Counted from the first letter of the stretch, positions 14,176-22,795 are shown. The stretch is DNA of 25,812 nucleotides from Pseudomonadota bacterium (GCA_023413015.1 JAEZQR010000317.1:1-25812), one strand, 5' to 3'. Translations and numbers: made by a program. The notes: generated by a model from the letters alone, not told the origin.

Positions 14176-15024
14176 ATGTCGTCGCTGCGGAACCTGCCGG
14201 CCCGCTACCAGGTCATCCTGTGCGACATTTGGGGCTGCGTGCACGACGGCGTGCGCGCCTACCCCGAGGCCGTTGGCCTGTTGCGCGACTGGCGAGCGCA
14301 AGGCCGCACGGTCGTGCTGCTGACCAATGCGCCGCGGCCATCGGTGCGCGTACGTGCGCAACTCGCGCGGCTGGGAGTGGACGAGAGCTGCTATGATGCG
14401 GTCGTCTCGTCGGGCGATGCCGGCGTCGATCACGTCCTTTCCTGCCACGCCGATGAGCCGCTGGGCTTCATCGGGACCGACGACGACCGCCACGCCCTCG
14501 GGGCGGCAGGCGTGACCCGCTGGGATGAGGCGCAGGCCCGGACCGTCATCTGCATGGGCTATCAGCCCGAGGTCGTCCATGACGCGGGCGCTTACGATGA
14601 CAGGCTCGACGCGATGCGTGCGCGGGATGCGGTGCTGCTGTGCTTCAATCCCGATCGCCTCGTCGTCCATGGCGACCGGATGCAACTGTGCGCCGGCACG
14701 ATCGCCGCCCGCTACGAGGCGATGGGGGGACGGACGCGCTACTTCGGCAAGCCGCACCGGCCGATCTACGATCGCGCGCTTGGGCTAGCGGCCGAGCGCC
14801 GAGGGTCGCCGGTCGACGCACCGGAGGTGCTGGCGATCGGCGACAGCGTGGCGACCGACGTGGCCGGTGCCGTCGGCTACGGCCTTGATTTCCTGTTCGT
14901 GAGCGGCGGCATCGAGGCCGCGCGCTTCGAGGAAATCGGCGAGGCGGACTTCCTCGCGACGCTTCAGCAGACGCCGGCGCTCGAACATGCCCACCCCGTC
15001 GCGGTCGTGCCGCGTCTCGCGTAG
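14176..15024 (+). CDS. HAD-superfamily class IIA hydrolase (NagD-like)
   Basis: A 282-aa cytoplasmic HAD protein. Motif I is LCDIWG with nucleophile D17; the usual second Asp is replaced by W19, which I recall as normal for one HAD-IIA subfamily (TIGR01459-like). Motif II is LLTNAPRPS, and the acidic motif is GDSVATD with D223 and D228 near the C-terminus. The class IIA cap lies between them. Class IIA members dephosphorylate small phosphometabolites such as nucleotides, phosphoglycolate or pyridoxal phosphate; the loss of the general-acid Asp makes the activity uncertain. No ribosome site precedes ATG 14176, so the transcript may be leaderless or the start weak. Divergence from a glycerate kinase hints at a shared C2/C3-acid pathway, a tentative idea. 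Confidence 0.87.
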   Translation: MSSLRNLPARYQVILCDIWGCVHDGVRAYPEAVGLLRDWRAQGRTVVLLTNAPRPSVRVRAQLARLGVDESCYDAVVSSGDAGVDHVLSCHADEPLGFIGTDDDRHALGAAGVTRWDEAQARTVICMGYQPEVVHDAGAYDDRLDAMRARDAVLLCFNPDRLVVHGDRMQLCAGTIAARYEAMGGRTRYFGKPHRPIYDRALGLAAERRGSPVDAPEVLAIGDSVATDVAGAVGYGLDFLFVSGGIEAARFEEIGEADFLATLQQTPALEHAHPVAVVPRLA

Positions 15025-15114
15025 GCGGCACCATCCTTCGAAGCGCTCCGGCTCGGCGAAGTCACGCAGTCGCAGTCGCTTGCCCAACACGGCCGGCTCC
15101 CGTACCCGCGCGGG

Positions 15115-15648
15115 ATGCGGATACTGGCAATCGACTTCGAGACGGCCGACGCTGGGCGTGACAGCGCCTGCGCGATCGGCGTGGCGCTCGTCGAGCAGGG
15201 GCGTGTCGTCGAACGGGCCTATCGGCTGATCCGGCCGCCGCGCCCGCACGTCATGTTCACCGAGATCCACGGCATCCGCTGGTCCGACGTAGCGAACCAG
15301 CCGCGCTTCGGCGAGATCTGGCTGGATCTCGCAGATCTCTTCGAGGCGGCCGACCTCTACGCCGCGCACAACGCCGGCTTCGATCGCGGTGTCCTTCACG
15401 GCTGCTGCAATGCCTACGGCCTGCCCGCACCCGAGCGGCCGTGGATCTGCACGGTCAAGCTGTCGCGCGCGCTCTGGGACATTCGACCGACGAAGCTTCC
15501 GAACGTCTGCGAGCATTTCGGAATCGAGCTCAACCACCATGACGCCATGTCGGACGCGCTCGCCTGCGCCGAGATCACCTGCCGGGCCATCAACGGCGGG
15601 CACGAACTCGGCCGCGGCCTGCTCGCCGAGAAGCAACGCGCCGCCTGA
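15115..15648 (+). CDS. DnaQ-like 3'-5' exonuclease (DEDDh)
   Basis: A 177-aa protein consisting of an exonuclease domain. Exo I is D7-F-E9 (AIDFETA), Exo II is HNAGFD with D90, and Exo III is H142-DAMS-D147-A, the HxAxxDA arrangement of DEDDh enzymes. This is the fold of the DNA polymerase III epsilon subunit and RNase T. The protein lacks the clamp-binding C-terminal part of a replicative epsilon, and the bacterium presumably has a separate dnaQ. A role in DNA or RNA trimming is likely. ATG 15115 follows a GC palindrome (CCCGCGCGGG) with no clear ribosome site. The gene ends 5 bases before the stop of the convergent aldo/keto reductase. Confidence 0.88.
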   Translation: MRILAIDFETADAGRDSACAIGVALVEQGRVVERAYRLIRPPRPHVMFTEIHGIRWSDVANQPRFGEIWLDLADLFEAADLYAAHNAGFDRGVLHGCCNAYGLPAPERPWICTVKLSRALWDIRPTKLPNVCEHFGIELNHHDAMSDALACAEITCRAINGGHELGRGLLAEKQRAA

Positions 15649-15653
15649 CAGGC

Positions 15654-16607
15654 TTAGACGGCGCTCGCCGCATCGAGCGTGCGCAACGCCTCGGCATCGA
15701 GCACGAGCCGCGCGGCGCCGGCGATCTCGTCCAACTGGTCGAGGCTGGTCGCGCTGACGATCGGGGCGGTGACGCTCGGTTGCGCGACGAGCCAGGCGAG
15801 GGCCACCTGGGCCGGTGTCGATGCCATCTGCGCGGCCACGGCGTCGAGCGCGGCAAGGATGCGCAAGCCGCGCTCGTTCAGATATTTCTTGACGACGCTC
15901 GAACCCCGCGGGCTTTTCGAGGCGTCTTCGGGCGTGCGGTACTTGCCGCTGAGGAAGCCGCTGGCCAGCCCATAATAGGGAATGACACCGATGCCGTGCG
16001 ACTGGCAGACGTCTGCGAGGTCGGTCTCGAAAACCGCCCGGTCGTAGAGGTTGTAGAGCGGCTCGAGGCATTCGTAGCGGTGGAGACCGCTCCCCTCGCT
16101 GACGCGCAGTGCCGCGCGGAGCCGGTCGCCGTCGTAATTTGAGGCAGCAAGCGTCCGCACCTTGCCCGCATCCACCAGCCGCGAAAACGCTTCGAGCGTC
16201 TCCTCGAGCGGAGTGTCAGCGTCGTCCCGGTGCGCCATGTAGACGTCGATATGGTCGCACTGCAGTCGCCTGAGCGACGCCTCGACCGAGCGTAGGATAT
16301 GGTCGCGCCGAAGCCCGGTCCGGTCCTCGCCCATGTCCATGCCGACCTTGGTGATGATGATGACGTCGTCGCGCCGCCCGCGCCGCTGCAGCCAGTTACC
16401 GATCACCGTCTCGCTCTCGCCTCCCTGGTGGCCGGGCACCCAGCGCGAATAGACGTCGGCGGTGTCGATGGCGTTGAAGCCGGCGTCGAGAAAGGCGTCG
16501 AGCAGGGCAAAGCTGGTCGCCTCGTCTGCCGTCCAGCCGAACACGTTGCCGCCGAAGACCAGCGGGGCGATCTCGATACCGGAATTGCCCAGCCTGCGCC
16601 TGTCCAT
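15654..16607 (-). CDS. Aldo/keto reductase
   Basis: A 317-aa TIM-barrel oxidoreductase from ATG 16607, chosen because GGAGGG lies 6 bases upstream and the protein then begins MDRRRLGNSGIEIAPLVFGG, the family start. The catalytic tetrad is D48, Y53, K87 and H126 (IDTADVYS, IITKVG, DVYMAHRD). NADPH-binding residues are expected near the C-terminus (PIVSATSLDQLDE). It resembles the Tas/YajO and sugar-aldehyde reductase branches. It reduces aldehydes or ketones in the cytoplasm; the substrate is not readable. It is transcribed away from the D-amino-acid deacylase with 164 bases between starts, which include an inverted repeat. Confidence 0.92.
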   Translation of the reverse strand: MDRRRLGNSGIEIAPLVFGGNVFGWTADEATSFALLDAFLDAGFNAIDTADVYSRWVPGHQGGESETVIGNWLQRRGRRDDVIIITKVGMDMGEDRTGLRRDHILRSVEASLRRLQCDHIDVYMAHRDDADTPLEETLEAFSRLVDAGKVRTLAASNYDGDRLRAALRVSEGSGLHRYECLEPLYNLYDRAVFETDLADVCQSHGIGVIPYYGLASGFLSGKYRTPEDASKSPRGSSVVKKYLNERGLRILAALDAVAAQMASTPAQVALAWLVAQPSVTAPIVSATSLDQLDEIAGAARLVLDAEALRTLDAASAV

Positions 16608-16627
16608 GATCGTCCCTCCCGTCGCTG

Positions 16628-16670
16628 CGGCAAATGAAACGCGCGGTCGCCCCAAAGGTCACATTTGCCG
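16628..16670. promoter_or_regulatory. 9-bp inverted repeat in the reductase/deacylase divergent region
   Basis: CGGCAAATG (16628-16636) and CATTTGCCG (16662-16670) are exact inverted repeats with 25 bases between them and centres 34 bp apart. The repeat begins 21 bases upstream of the reductase start and about 100 bases upstream of the deacylase start. It could bind a regulator of either gene; no candidate regulator gene is adjacent. Confidence 0.35.
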
Positions 16671-16771
16671 GTCCTCACCCTCTCAACCTTGGTAGAGCGG
16701 CCGTGCCCGCCCGTGACAAGCGCCTGACCCGTGATACGCTGCCCCTCGGTAGGCGGCAGGAGCGCGCAGCT

Positions 16772-18487
16772 ATGGCGGCAGACTACGACCTCGTGATCCG
16801 CGGCGGCACGATCGCCGATGGCACCGGCGGCACCCTCTTCGACGGCGATGTGGCGATATCGGATGGCCGGATCGCCGCCATCGGTCATGTCGCAGGACGA
16901 GGCCGCGAGGAGATCGACGCGCGGGGGCAGCTCGTCACCCCCGGCTTCGTCGATATCCACACCCATTATGACGGGCAGGTGACGTGGGACGACCGGCTGC
17001 AGCCGTCGTCCTGGCACGGGGTGACCACCGTGGTGATGGGCAACTGCGGCGTCGGCTTCGCACCGTGCCGCGAAGAGGATCGTGATCGCCTGATCCGCCT
17101 GATGGAGGGCGTCGAGGATATCCCGTTCCCGGTGCTGAGCGAGGGGCTGCCATGGAACTGGCGGAGCTTCCCCGACTATCTGGACGCGCTCGGCGACCGC
17201 CGTACCGACATCGACTTCGCCGCGCAGCTTCCGCACGCCGCGCTGCGCGTCAACGTCATGGGTGAGCGCGGCGCCAACCGCGAGCCGGCAACCGCGGCCG
17301 ATATCGCGGCCATGGCCGCGCAAGCCGAGGCAGCGATGCGGGCCGGCGCCCTCGGCTTCTCGACCTCGCGCACGCTCAACCACCGGACGAGCGACGGCCA
17401 GCCGACCCCGACGCTCACGGCGGCGGAGGACGAGCTGCTGGGCATCGCCATGGGGCTGAAGCGCGCGGGCTCCGGGGTGCTGCAGTTCGTGTCGGACTTT
17501 CCTGACCCCACGGCCGAGTTCGGCCTGCTGCGCCGACTGTCCGAAGGTTCGGGCCGGCCGTTATCCTTCTCGCTGGTCCAAGCCGACCGCGCGCCCGACG
17601 CGTGGCGCCTGCTGCTCGGGCTGCTGGAAGACGCGACCGCCGGTGGGCTGGAGATGCGCGCGCAGGTCTGTGGCCGCCCCGTGGGCATCATGCTCGGGCT
17701 CGAACTCACGCTCAATCCCTTCACCTTCCACCCCAGCTATCGGGAGATCGCCAAGCGGCCGCTTGAGGAGCGGTTGGCGGCGCTGCGCGATGCCGACTTC
17801 CGGGCGCGGCTGCTGACCGAAGAGCCGGATGGGCAGAACCCGATGGCACGCTCGACGCTCACCAACTTTGCGCGTATGTGGCTCATCGAGACGCCGCCCG
17901 ATTACGAGCAGACGCCCGACAATACGGTGGCGGCCCGCGCCGCACGCGCTGGCATCTCCCCGGCCGAGTTCGCGCTCGATCACCTGCTCGGCCACGGCGG
18001 GCGCAACATGATCTACCTGCCGTTCCTCAACTACTCGAACGACTCGCTCGAGCCCGCGCTCGCCATGATGCGCCACAAGGACACGGTGCTGGGCTTGTCG
18101 GATGGCGGGGCGCACGTCGGCACCATCTGCGACGGCTCGTTCCCGACCTCGATGCTCGTCCATTGGACGCGCGACCGCACGCGCGGCGAGAAGCTGCCGA
18201 TCGAATGGGTGGTGAAGGCGCAGGCGGCCGACACCGCGGCCGCCGTGGGCCTGCACGACCGGGGCGTGCTGGCGCCGGGCCGGAAGGCCAACCTGAACAT
18301 CATCGACTATGATCGGCTGCGGCTGCACGCGCCCGAGGTGCGGTACGACCTGCCGGCCGGCGGCAAGCGGCTGGTGCAACGGGCCGACGGCTACACCGCG
18401 ACGATCGTGAGCGGGCGCGTCACCTATCGGGACGGTGTGTCGACCGGTGAGCTGCCGGGCCAGTTGGTGCGGGGTGGTCGCGCCTGA
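16772..18487 (+). CDS. N-acyl-D-amino-acid deacylase family amidohydrolase
   Basis: A 571-aa cytoplasmic enzyme from ATG 16772, preceded by AGGAG at 9 bases; longer in-frame starts have no ribosome site. It has the amidohydrolase composite fold: an N-terminal beta-sandwich (DLVIRGGTIADGTGG), the metal motif H63-T-H65 with YDGQ, and NCGVGFAP with C92, which matches the metal-bridging cysteine of D-aminoacylases. The catalytic Asp is in GLSDGGAHVG, and the end of the sandwich (GVLAPGRKANLNIIDYD) closes the protein. The family removes acyl groups from N-acyl-D-amino acids (amidohydrolase family 3); the length fits its larger bacterial members. The next gene, another N-acyl amide hydrolase, starts 91 bases downstream in the same direction. 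The family is clear, the true substrate unknown. Confidence 0.9.
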   Translation: MAADYDLVIRGGTIADGTGGTLFDGDVAISDGRIAAIGHVAGRGREEIDARGQLVTPGFVDIHTHYDGQVTWDDRLQPSSWHGVTTVVMGNCGVGFAPCREEDRDRLIRLMEGVEDIPFPVLSEGLPWNWRSFPDYLDALGDRRTDIDFAAQLPHAALRVNVMGERGANREPATAADIAAMAAQAEAAMRAGALGFSTSRTLNHRTSDGQPTPTLTAAEDELLGIAMGLKRAGSGVLQFVSDFPDPTAEFGLLRRLSEGSGRPLSFSLVQADRAPDAWRLLLGLLEDATAGGLEMRAQVCGRPVGIMLGLELTLNPFTFHPSYREIAKRPLEERLAALRDADFRARLLTEEPDGQNPMARSTLTNFARMWLIETPPDYEQTPDNTVAARAARAGISPAEFALDHLLGHGGRNMIYLPFLNYSNDSLEPALAMMRHKDTVLGLSDGGAHVGTICDGSFPTSMLVHWTRDRTRGEKLPIEWVVKAQAADTAAAVGLHDRGVLAPGRKANLNIIDYDRLRLHAPEVRYDLPAGGKRLVQRADGYTATIVSGRVTYRDGVSTGELPGQLVRGGRA

Positions 18488-18557
18488 CCGGGCGCCGCAG
18501 CGAATACAGAGGCCCCGTTCCTCGTTTCGGTGCCGATTAGCCATTGGTAACGGCGAG

Positions 18558-18578
18558 CCGGAACGATAATCGTTCCGG
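18558..18578. promoter_or_regulatory. Perfect palindrome abutting the acylase start codon
   Basis: CCGGAACGA and TCGTTCCGG are exact inverted repeats around a TAA spacer, and the last base is immediately before ATG 18579. No Shine-Dalgarno sequence can be seen, because the palindrome occupies its place. As RNA it forms a 9-bp hairpin over the ribosome-loading zone; as DNA it is a 21-bp operator-like site. Confidence 0.55.
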
Positions 18579-20756
18579 ATGCACAGTCTCCGTCACCCGC
18601 TCGTCGCCCTCATCATCCTCAGCTCGCTGGCAGGCCCGGCCGCGGCCGCGCCTATCGGGGAGGCCGCGCGTTGGGCGCGTCAGGCGCGCCAGGTGACGAT
18701 CACGCGCGACGACTGGGGCATCGCGCATGTCCGTGGCCGAACCGACGCCGATGCCGTCTTCGGCATGATTTACGCGCAGGCCGAGGACGACTTCAATCGC
18801 ATCGAGACCAACTATCTGACCTCGCTCGGACGGCTCGCCGAAGCCGAGGGCGAGAAGGCGATCTGGCAGGATCTGCGCGCCAAGCTCTACATGGAGCCGG
18901 CGAAGCTGGAGGCGCGCTACGCGGCGAGCCCGGCTTGGCTCAAGCGGTTGATGAATGCCTGGGCCGATGGCCTCAACTATTATCTCGCGACCCATCCCGA
19001 CGTCCGCCCCCGTGTCATCAGCCGGTTCGAGCCGTGGATGGCGCTGTCGTTCAGCGAGGGGTCGATTGGCGGCGATATCGAGCGCATCGACCTCGCCGCC
19101 CTCGAGGCCTTCTATTCTAGGCGTCCGGCGCCGACGGCCGCGCTGGAGCTGCCGGCTGATCGGGAGCCGCGGGGATCGAATGGTTTCGCCATCGCCCCGT
19201 CCCGCACCGAAGACGGCAAGGCGCTCCTCCTCATCAATCCACACACCAGCTTCTTCTTCCGCTCTGAATTGCAGATGACGAGCGGCGAGGGGCTGAATGC
19301 CTATGGCGCCGCGACCTGGGGGCAGTTCTTCATCTACCAAGGCTTTAACGAGCGCATGGGGTGGATGCACACCTCGAGCGGCGTCGATGTCGTCGACGAG
19401 TTCCTCGAGACGATCGTGCGGCGCGGCGATCGGCTCTTTTACCGCTACGGCAACGAGGAACGCCCCGTCGAGGTCTCGACGGTCGTCGTGCCGTACCGCC
19501 AGTCCGACAGCACGATGGCGCGCCGGAGCTTCGAGGTTTACCGCACCCATCATGGCCCGATCGTGCGCGAGGCGGACGGCAAATGGGTCGCCTTCGCGAT
19601 GATGGACAAGCCCGTCGAGGCGCTGCAGCAGTCGTTCCTGCGCACCAAGGCGCACGACTATCAGGCGTTCGCGAAAGTCGCCGAGCTCAAGGCGAACTCG
19701 TCGAACAACACGATCCTCGCCGATGCCAAGGGCAACATCGCCTATCTCCACCCGCAGTTCATCCCGCGACGCGACGACCGCTTCGACTATACCAAGCCGG
19801 TCGACGGCAGCGATCCGGCGACCGACTGGCGCGGGCTTCACGCGACTTCCGAGGCGCCCAACCTGCTCAACCCGGCCAACGGCTGGATCCAGAACACCAA
19901 CAACTGGCCCTATTCGGCCGCCGGGCTCAACAGCCGGCGGCAGGCGGATTTCCCGCGCTACATGGATACGGTGGGCGAGAATCCGCGTGGGCTCCACGCG
20001 CTGATGGTGCTCGACGGTCGCAAGGACTTTTCGCTCGAACGGCTACGGGCGGCCGCCTACGACTCCTATCTCACCGCCTTTGCCGAACTGGTCCCGGGAC
20101 TGGTGCGGGCATGGGACGCCGCACCGGCGGGTGAGATGAAGCAGCGCCTCGCCGAGCCCGTCGCTGCCCTGCGTAGCTGGGACTATCGCTGGTCGGTCGA
20201 CTCGGTGCCGACTTCGGTGGCGATGTTCTGGGGCGAGGAGATGTGGAAACGCGTCGGTACCGGCACCTGGGATGAGAAGCTCACCCGCTATCAGCGGATC
20301 GCCCGTTCATCCGATGCCGAAAAGCTCGATGCGCTGGCCGCCGCCACGGCGCAGCTCAAACATGACTTCGGCACCTGGCGCACGCCCTGGGGCGAGATCA
20401 ATCGCTTCCAGCGGATTAGCCCGGCGATCGTGCACCCGTTCAGCGATGCGGCCCCGAGCATTCCGGTCGGCTTCGCCTCGGCGCGCTGGGGCTCGCTCGC
20501 GTCGTTCGGTGCGCGCGCCTATCCGGACACCAAGCGCTGGTACGGCACGAGCGGCAACAGCTTCGTCGCCGTGGTGGAGTTCGGCGATCGCGTGCGGGCT
20601 CGCGCGGTGAGCGCCGGCGGCGAAAGCGGCGATCCGCGCTCACCGCACTTCAACGACCAAGCCCAGCGCTATGCCACCGGGGACTTGCGCCCGGTCTATT
20701 TCTATGGGGACGACCTCAAGCAGCACACGGTGCGCACATACCAGCCCGGCAAGTAG
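18579..20756 (+). CDS. Penicillin-acylase family Ntn hydrolase (possible N-acyl-homoserine-lactone or peptide acylase)
   Basis: A 725-aa precursor with a Sec signal peptide (1-24, ending AAAAP). It belongs to family S45: an alpha-chain part with VTITRDDWGIAHVRG and an A-F-G-M-I-Y-A-Q-A-E-D-D-like segment, then the autocatalytic site before S200 in EPRGSNGFAIAP. S200 becomes the N-terminal nucleophile of the beta chain. Downstream are NPHTSF, GFNERMGWMHT and NSSNNTILADAKGNIAY, the expected oxyanion and substrate-site regions. It is expected to mature in the periplasm to a heterodimer that cleaves the amide of an N-acylated compound. Relatives include penicillin, aculeacin and homoserine-lactone acylases, so quorum-signal degradation is possible but not shown. 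It follows an N-acyl-D-amino-acid deacylase gene. Confidence 0.9.
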   Translation: MHSLRHPLVALIILSSLAGPAAAAPIGEAARWARQARQVTITRDDWGIAHVRGRTDADAVFGMIYAQAEDDFNRIETNYLTSLGRLAEAEGEKAIWQDLRAKLYMEPAKLEARYAASPAWLKRLMNAWADGLNYYLATHPDVRPRVISRFEPWMALSFSEGSIGGDIERIDLAALEAFYSRRPAPTAALELPADREPRGSNGFAIAPSRTEDGKALLLINPHTSFFFRSELQMTSGEGLNAYGAATWGQFFIYQGFNERMGWMHTSSGVDVVDEFLETIVRRGDRLFYRYGNEERPVEVSTVVVPYRQSDSTMARRSFEVYRTHHGPIVREADGKWVAFAMMDKPVEALQQSFLRTKAHDYQAFAKVAELKANSSNNTILADAKGNIAYLHPQFIPRRDDRFDYTKPVDGSDPATDWRGLHATSEAPNLLNPANGWIQNTNNWPYSAAGLNSRRQADFPRYMDTVGENPRGLHALMVLDGRKDFSLERLRAAAYDSYLTAFAELVPGLVRAWDAAPAGEMKQRLAEPVAALRSWDYRWSVDSVPTSVAMFWGEEMWKRVGTGTWDEKLTRYQRIARSSDAEKLDALAAATAQLKHDFGTWRTPWGEINRFQRISPAIVHPFSDAAPSIPVGFASARWGSLASFGARAYPDTKRWYGTSGNSFVAVVEFGDRVRARAVSAGGESGDPRSPHFNDQAQRYATGDLRPVYFYGDDLKQHTVRTYQPGK

Positions 20757-20761
20757 CGCCT

Positions 20762-20778
20762 CGCCGGGCGTTCCGGCG
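20762..20778. terminator. Short hairpin between convergent genes
   Basis: CGCCGG and CCGGCG pair around a 5-base loop, exactly filling the space between the acylase stop and the stop of the minus-strand small gene. It is a plausible two-way 3' end, but the stem is short and there is no U-tract. Confidence 0.35.
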
Positions 20779-21027
20779 TCAGGCTGCTGTCTCCGGCTCG
20801 AAGGCGAAGTCCGCGCACCGGACGGCGTCCGAGCGCGTCAGCGCCTCGGCGGCGGCGCGCACGACATCGGGCCCTGCGGCAACCGGATGGACGACGAGCC
20901 GCGCTACGCCGCCGCGCGACTGGCAGTCGATCGCCGGCGCTTCAATGCCGAACTGCGAAAGGATGCTGCGCACCTCATCCTCGACCGGGACACAGGCTTC
21001 GGCAAAGATTTCAAAACGCGCAAACAT
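20779..21027 (-). CDS. 82-aa protein of unknown function
   Basis: I do not recognise this family. From ATG 21027 (GGTGAG 4 bases upstream on the minus strand) the frame gives 82 residues: MFARFEIFAEACVPVEDEVR, then a beta-alpha-beta-like pattern with ARLVVHPVAAGPDVVRAAAEAL. The alternation of strands and helices suggests a small alpha/beta fold such as an ACT- or ferredoxin-like domain. There is no signal peptide or membrane span. Coding is supported by residue composition and the ribosome site. It sits alone, convergent with the acylase and divergent from the amidohydrolase. ATG 21039 is an alternative start with a poorer ribosome site. Confidence 0.6.
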   Translation of the reverse strand: MFARFEIFAEACVPVEDEVRSILSQFGIEAPAIDCQSRGGVARLVVHPVAAGPDVVRAAAEALTRSDAVRCADFAFEPETAA

Positions 21028-21200
21028 TCGGCTCACCATCAAGGAATCGATGAAAGTAAAATATCAACTCACGATTGATAGCGCAATATTATTGCTATGC
21101 GTCAATGGCGCACATAATCGGACCACCGCAGGCACTTGAGCTTTGCAGCGCGCCGGCCACCCCGCTATGCCGCTCGGCAAGACCGATTGAGGAGCTTGGA

Positions 21201-22649
21201 ATGCTGAAACGGCTGTGCGCCGCCCTGCTGATGCTGTTCGTGCCGGCGACGGCTGTCGTCGCGGCACCGCGCCGCGCGGACGTCATCGTCCGCAACGCCA
21301 CAGTCGTCGATGTAGCGCAGGCCCGCGTCCTGCCGGGCCGCGCCATCGTCATCCGCGGCGCCGACATCGTCGCCGTCGGACCGGATGCACAGATCGGCCG
21401 CGCCTGGCGGGCGGCCCGCTCGGTCGATGCCGGACGGCATTATGTCATTCCCGGCCTGTGGGACATGCACGTGCACTTCGGCGGCGGTCCGGCGCTGATC
21501 GAAGAAAACAAGGCGCTGCTCCCGCTCTACCTGGCACATGGCATCACCACGGTCAGGGACGCGGCCGGCGACCTGCCCGAGCAAGTGCTCGCCTGGCGGG
21601 ACGAGATCGCCCGCGGTGACCTGCTCGGCCCCACGCTGCTGACCTCCGGACCCAAGATCGAAGGGCTCAAGCCGATCTGGAAGGGAACGCTCGAGGTCGG
21701 CTCCAAGGCCGAGGTCGATGCCGCGCTGGCACGCCTGCGCGCGCTACGCACCAACTTCGTGAAGATCACCGACAGCACGCTCGACCCGCAGCTGTTCCTC
21801 TACGCCGTGGGTCGTGCCAAGGCGCTCGGCCTGCGCACCTCAGCCCACATTCCGATGGCGCTCACTGTCGGTCAGGCCGTCGATGCCGGTCTGAGCTCAA
21901 TCGAGCATCTCGACTATGCCTACAAGGCCGGCGCGACGGCGGAAGCCGCGGTCGCGGCCGATTTTGCCGCGGGCAGGATCGATCGCACCGAGGCCAATCG
22001 GCGCATCGATGCATCCTTCGATCCGGATGTGGCGATGGCGACTTACCGGAAGTTTGCCGCGCAGGGCCTGGCCGTGACGCCGACGCTCAACGGCAGCCGC
22101 ATCCTCGCCTGGCTCGACAGCGAGGATCATTCGAACGATCCGTACCTTGCCTATATCGGTCCCGGCCTGCGCAAGACCTATGAATGGCGCATCGAGCGGG
22201 CTGCGAAGGCGGATGCCGCGGCAGTGGCCGAGCGCCATGCCCACTTCGATCGCGTGGCCGCGGTGCTGCCGATGCTCCAGCAGGCCGGTGTCCCGATCAT
22301 GGCCGGCACCGACGCTGGCTTCCTGAACTCGTTCAACTATCCTGGTATCGGCCTCCATGACGAACTGGCGTTGTTCGTCCGCCTCGGCATGACCCCGGCG
22401 CAGGCGCTCGCGTCGGCAACGCGCACGGGGCCTGCCTGGTTCGGGCGGCTCGATCGCTACGGCGCGGTCGCGCCGGGCCGGGCGGCCGATCTGGTGCTGC
22501 TCGATGCCAATCCGCTTGAGGATATCGCCGCCACGCGGGCGATCCACGCAGTCGTGCAGCGTGGCCAGGTTTATGACCGCGCGGCCCTCGATGCGATGCT
22601 GGCGCAAGTCCGCGCCAAGGTGGCGGCTTGGGATGCGGCCGCGCGCTGA
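21201..22649 (+). CDS. Secreted amidohydrolase, prolidase-like (Xaa-Pro/N-acyl type)
   Basis: A 482-aa protein from ATG 21201, with GAGGAG 6 bases upstream and a Sec signal peptide (1-21, ending VVAAP). Longer in-frame starts lack both. The amidohydrolase metal site has H90-V-H92 (DMHVHFGGG), the carbamylatable K188 (NFVKITDS), further histidines in SAHIPM and IEHLDYA, and the catalytic Asp in GTDAGF. The C-terminal beta-sandwich returns at GAVAPGRAADLVLLDANPLE. Exported enzymes of this imidazolonepropionase/prolidase-like group often hydrolyse Xaa-Pro or N-acyl dipeptides; that is family knowledge, not read from this sequence. It adds another periplasmic peptide or amide hydrolase to the region. 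Confidence 0.9.
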   Translation: MLKRLCAALLMLFVPATAVVAAPRRADVIVRNATVVDVAQARVLPGRAIVIRGADIVAVGPDAQIGRAWRAARSVDAGRHYVIPGLWDMHVHFGGGPALIEENKALLPLYLAHGITTVRDAAGDLPEQVLAWRDEIARGDLLGPTLLTSGPKIEGLKPIWKGTLEVGSKAEVDAALARLRALRTNFVKITDSTLDPQLFLYAVGRAKALGLRTSAHIPMALTVGQAVDAGLSSIEHLDYAYKAGATAEAAVAADFAAGRIDRTEANRRIDASFDPDVAMATYRKFAAQGLAVTPTLNGSRILAWLDSEDHSNDPYLAYIGPGLRKTYEWRIERAAKADAAAVAERHAHFDRVAAVLPMLQQAGVPIMAGTDAGFLNSFNYPGIGLHDELALFVRLGMTPAQALASATRTGPAWFGRLDRYGAVAPGRAADLVLLDANPLEDIAATRAIHAVVQRGQVYDRAALDAMLAQVRAKVAAWDAAAR

Positions 22650-22735
22650 GCGCGGAAGCAAGGGAAGACCTCGCGGTTTTAGGGCGTCCGGACGTTTTTC
22701 GGGAACATCTGACACCGGCTCGCATCGGATGATGT

Positions 22736-22754
22736 GCAGCCGATCGTCGGCTGC
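22736..22754 (+). promoter_or_regulatory. Perfect hairpin upstream of the DUF4142 operon
   Basis: GCAGCCGA and TCGGCTGC pair perfectly around TCG, 41 bases before ATG 22796 and 86 bases after the amidohydrolase stop. No U-tract follows. It could protect the 5' end of the stress operon's mRNA, act as an operator, or be the processed 3' end of the upstream transcript. Confidence 0.35.
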
Positions 22755-22795
22755 CCGGGATCTGCCCGGACTCCTGAGCGAAACGGGAGAAACCC

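Noticed and set aside
22691..22710. CGTCCGGACG followed by TTTTT as a rho-independent terminator of the amidohydrolase
   Set aside because: The palindrome has no loop; a real hairpin would have only about 3 bp of stem.
22701..22735. GGGAACATCTGACA as a possible ECF/EcfG-type -35 before the DUF4142 operon
   Set aside because: GGAAC is present, but no CGTT-like or other recognisable ECF -10 lies 16-17 bases downstream, so it is not supported as a promoter.
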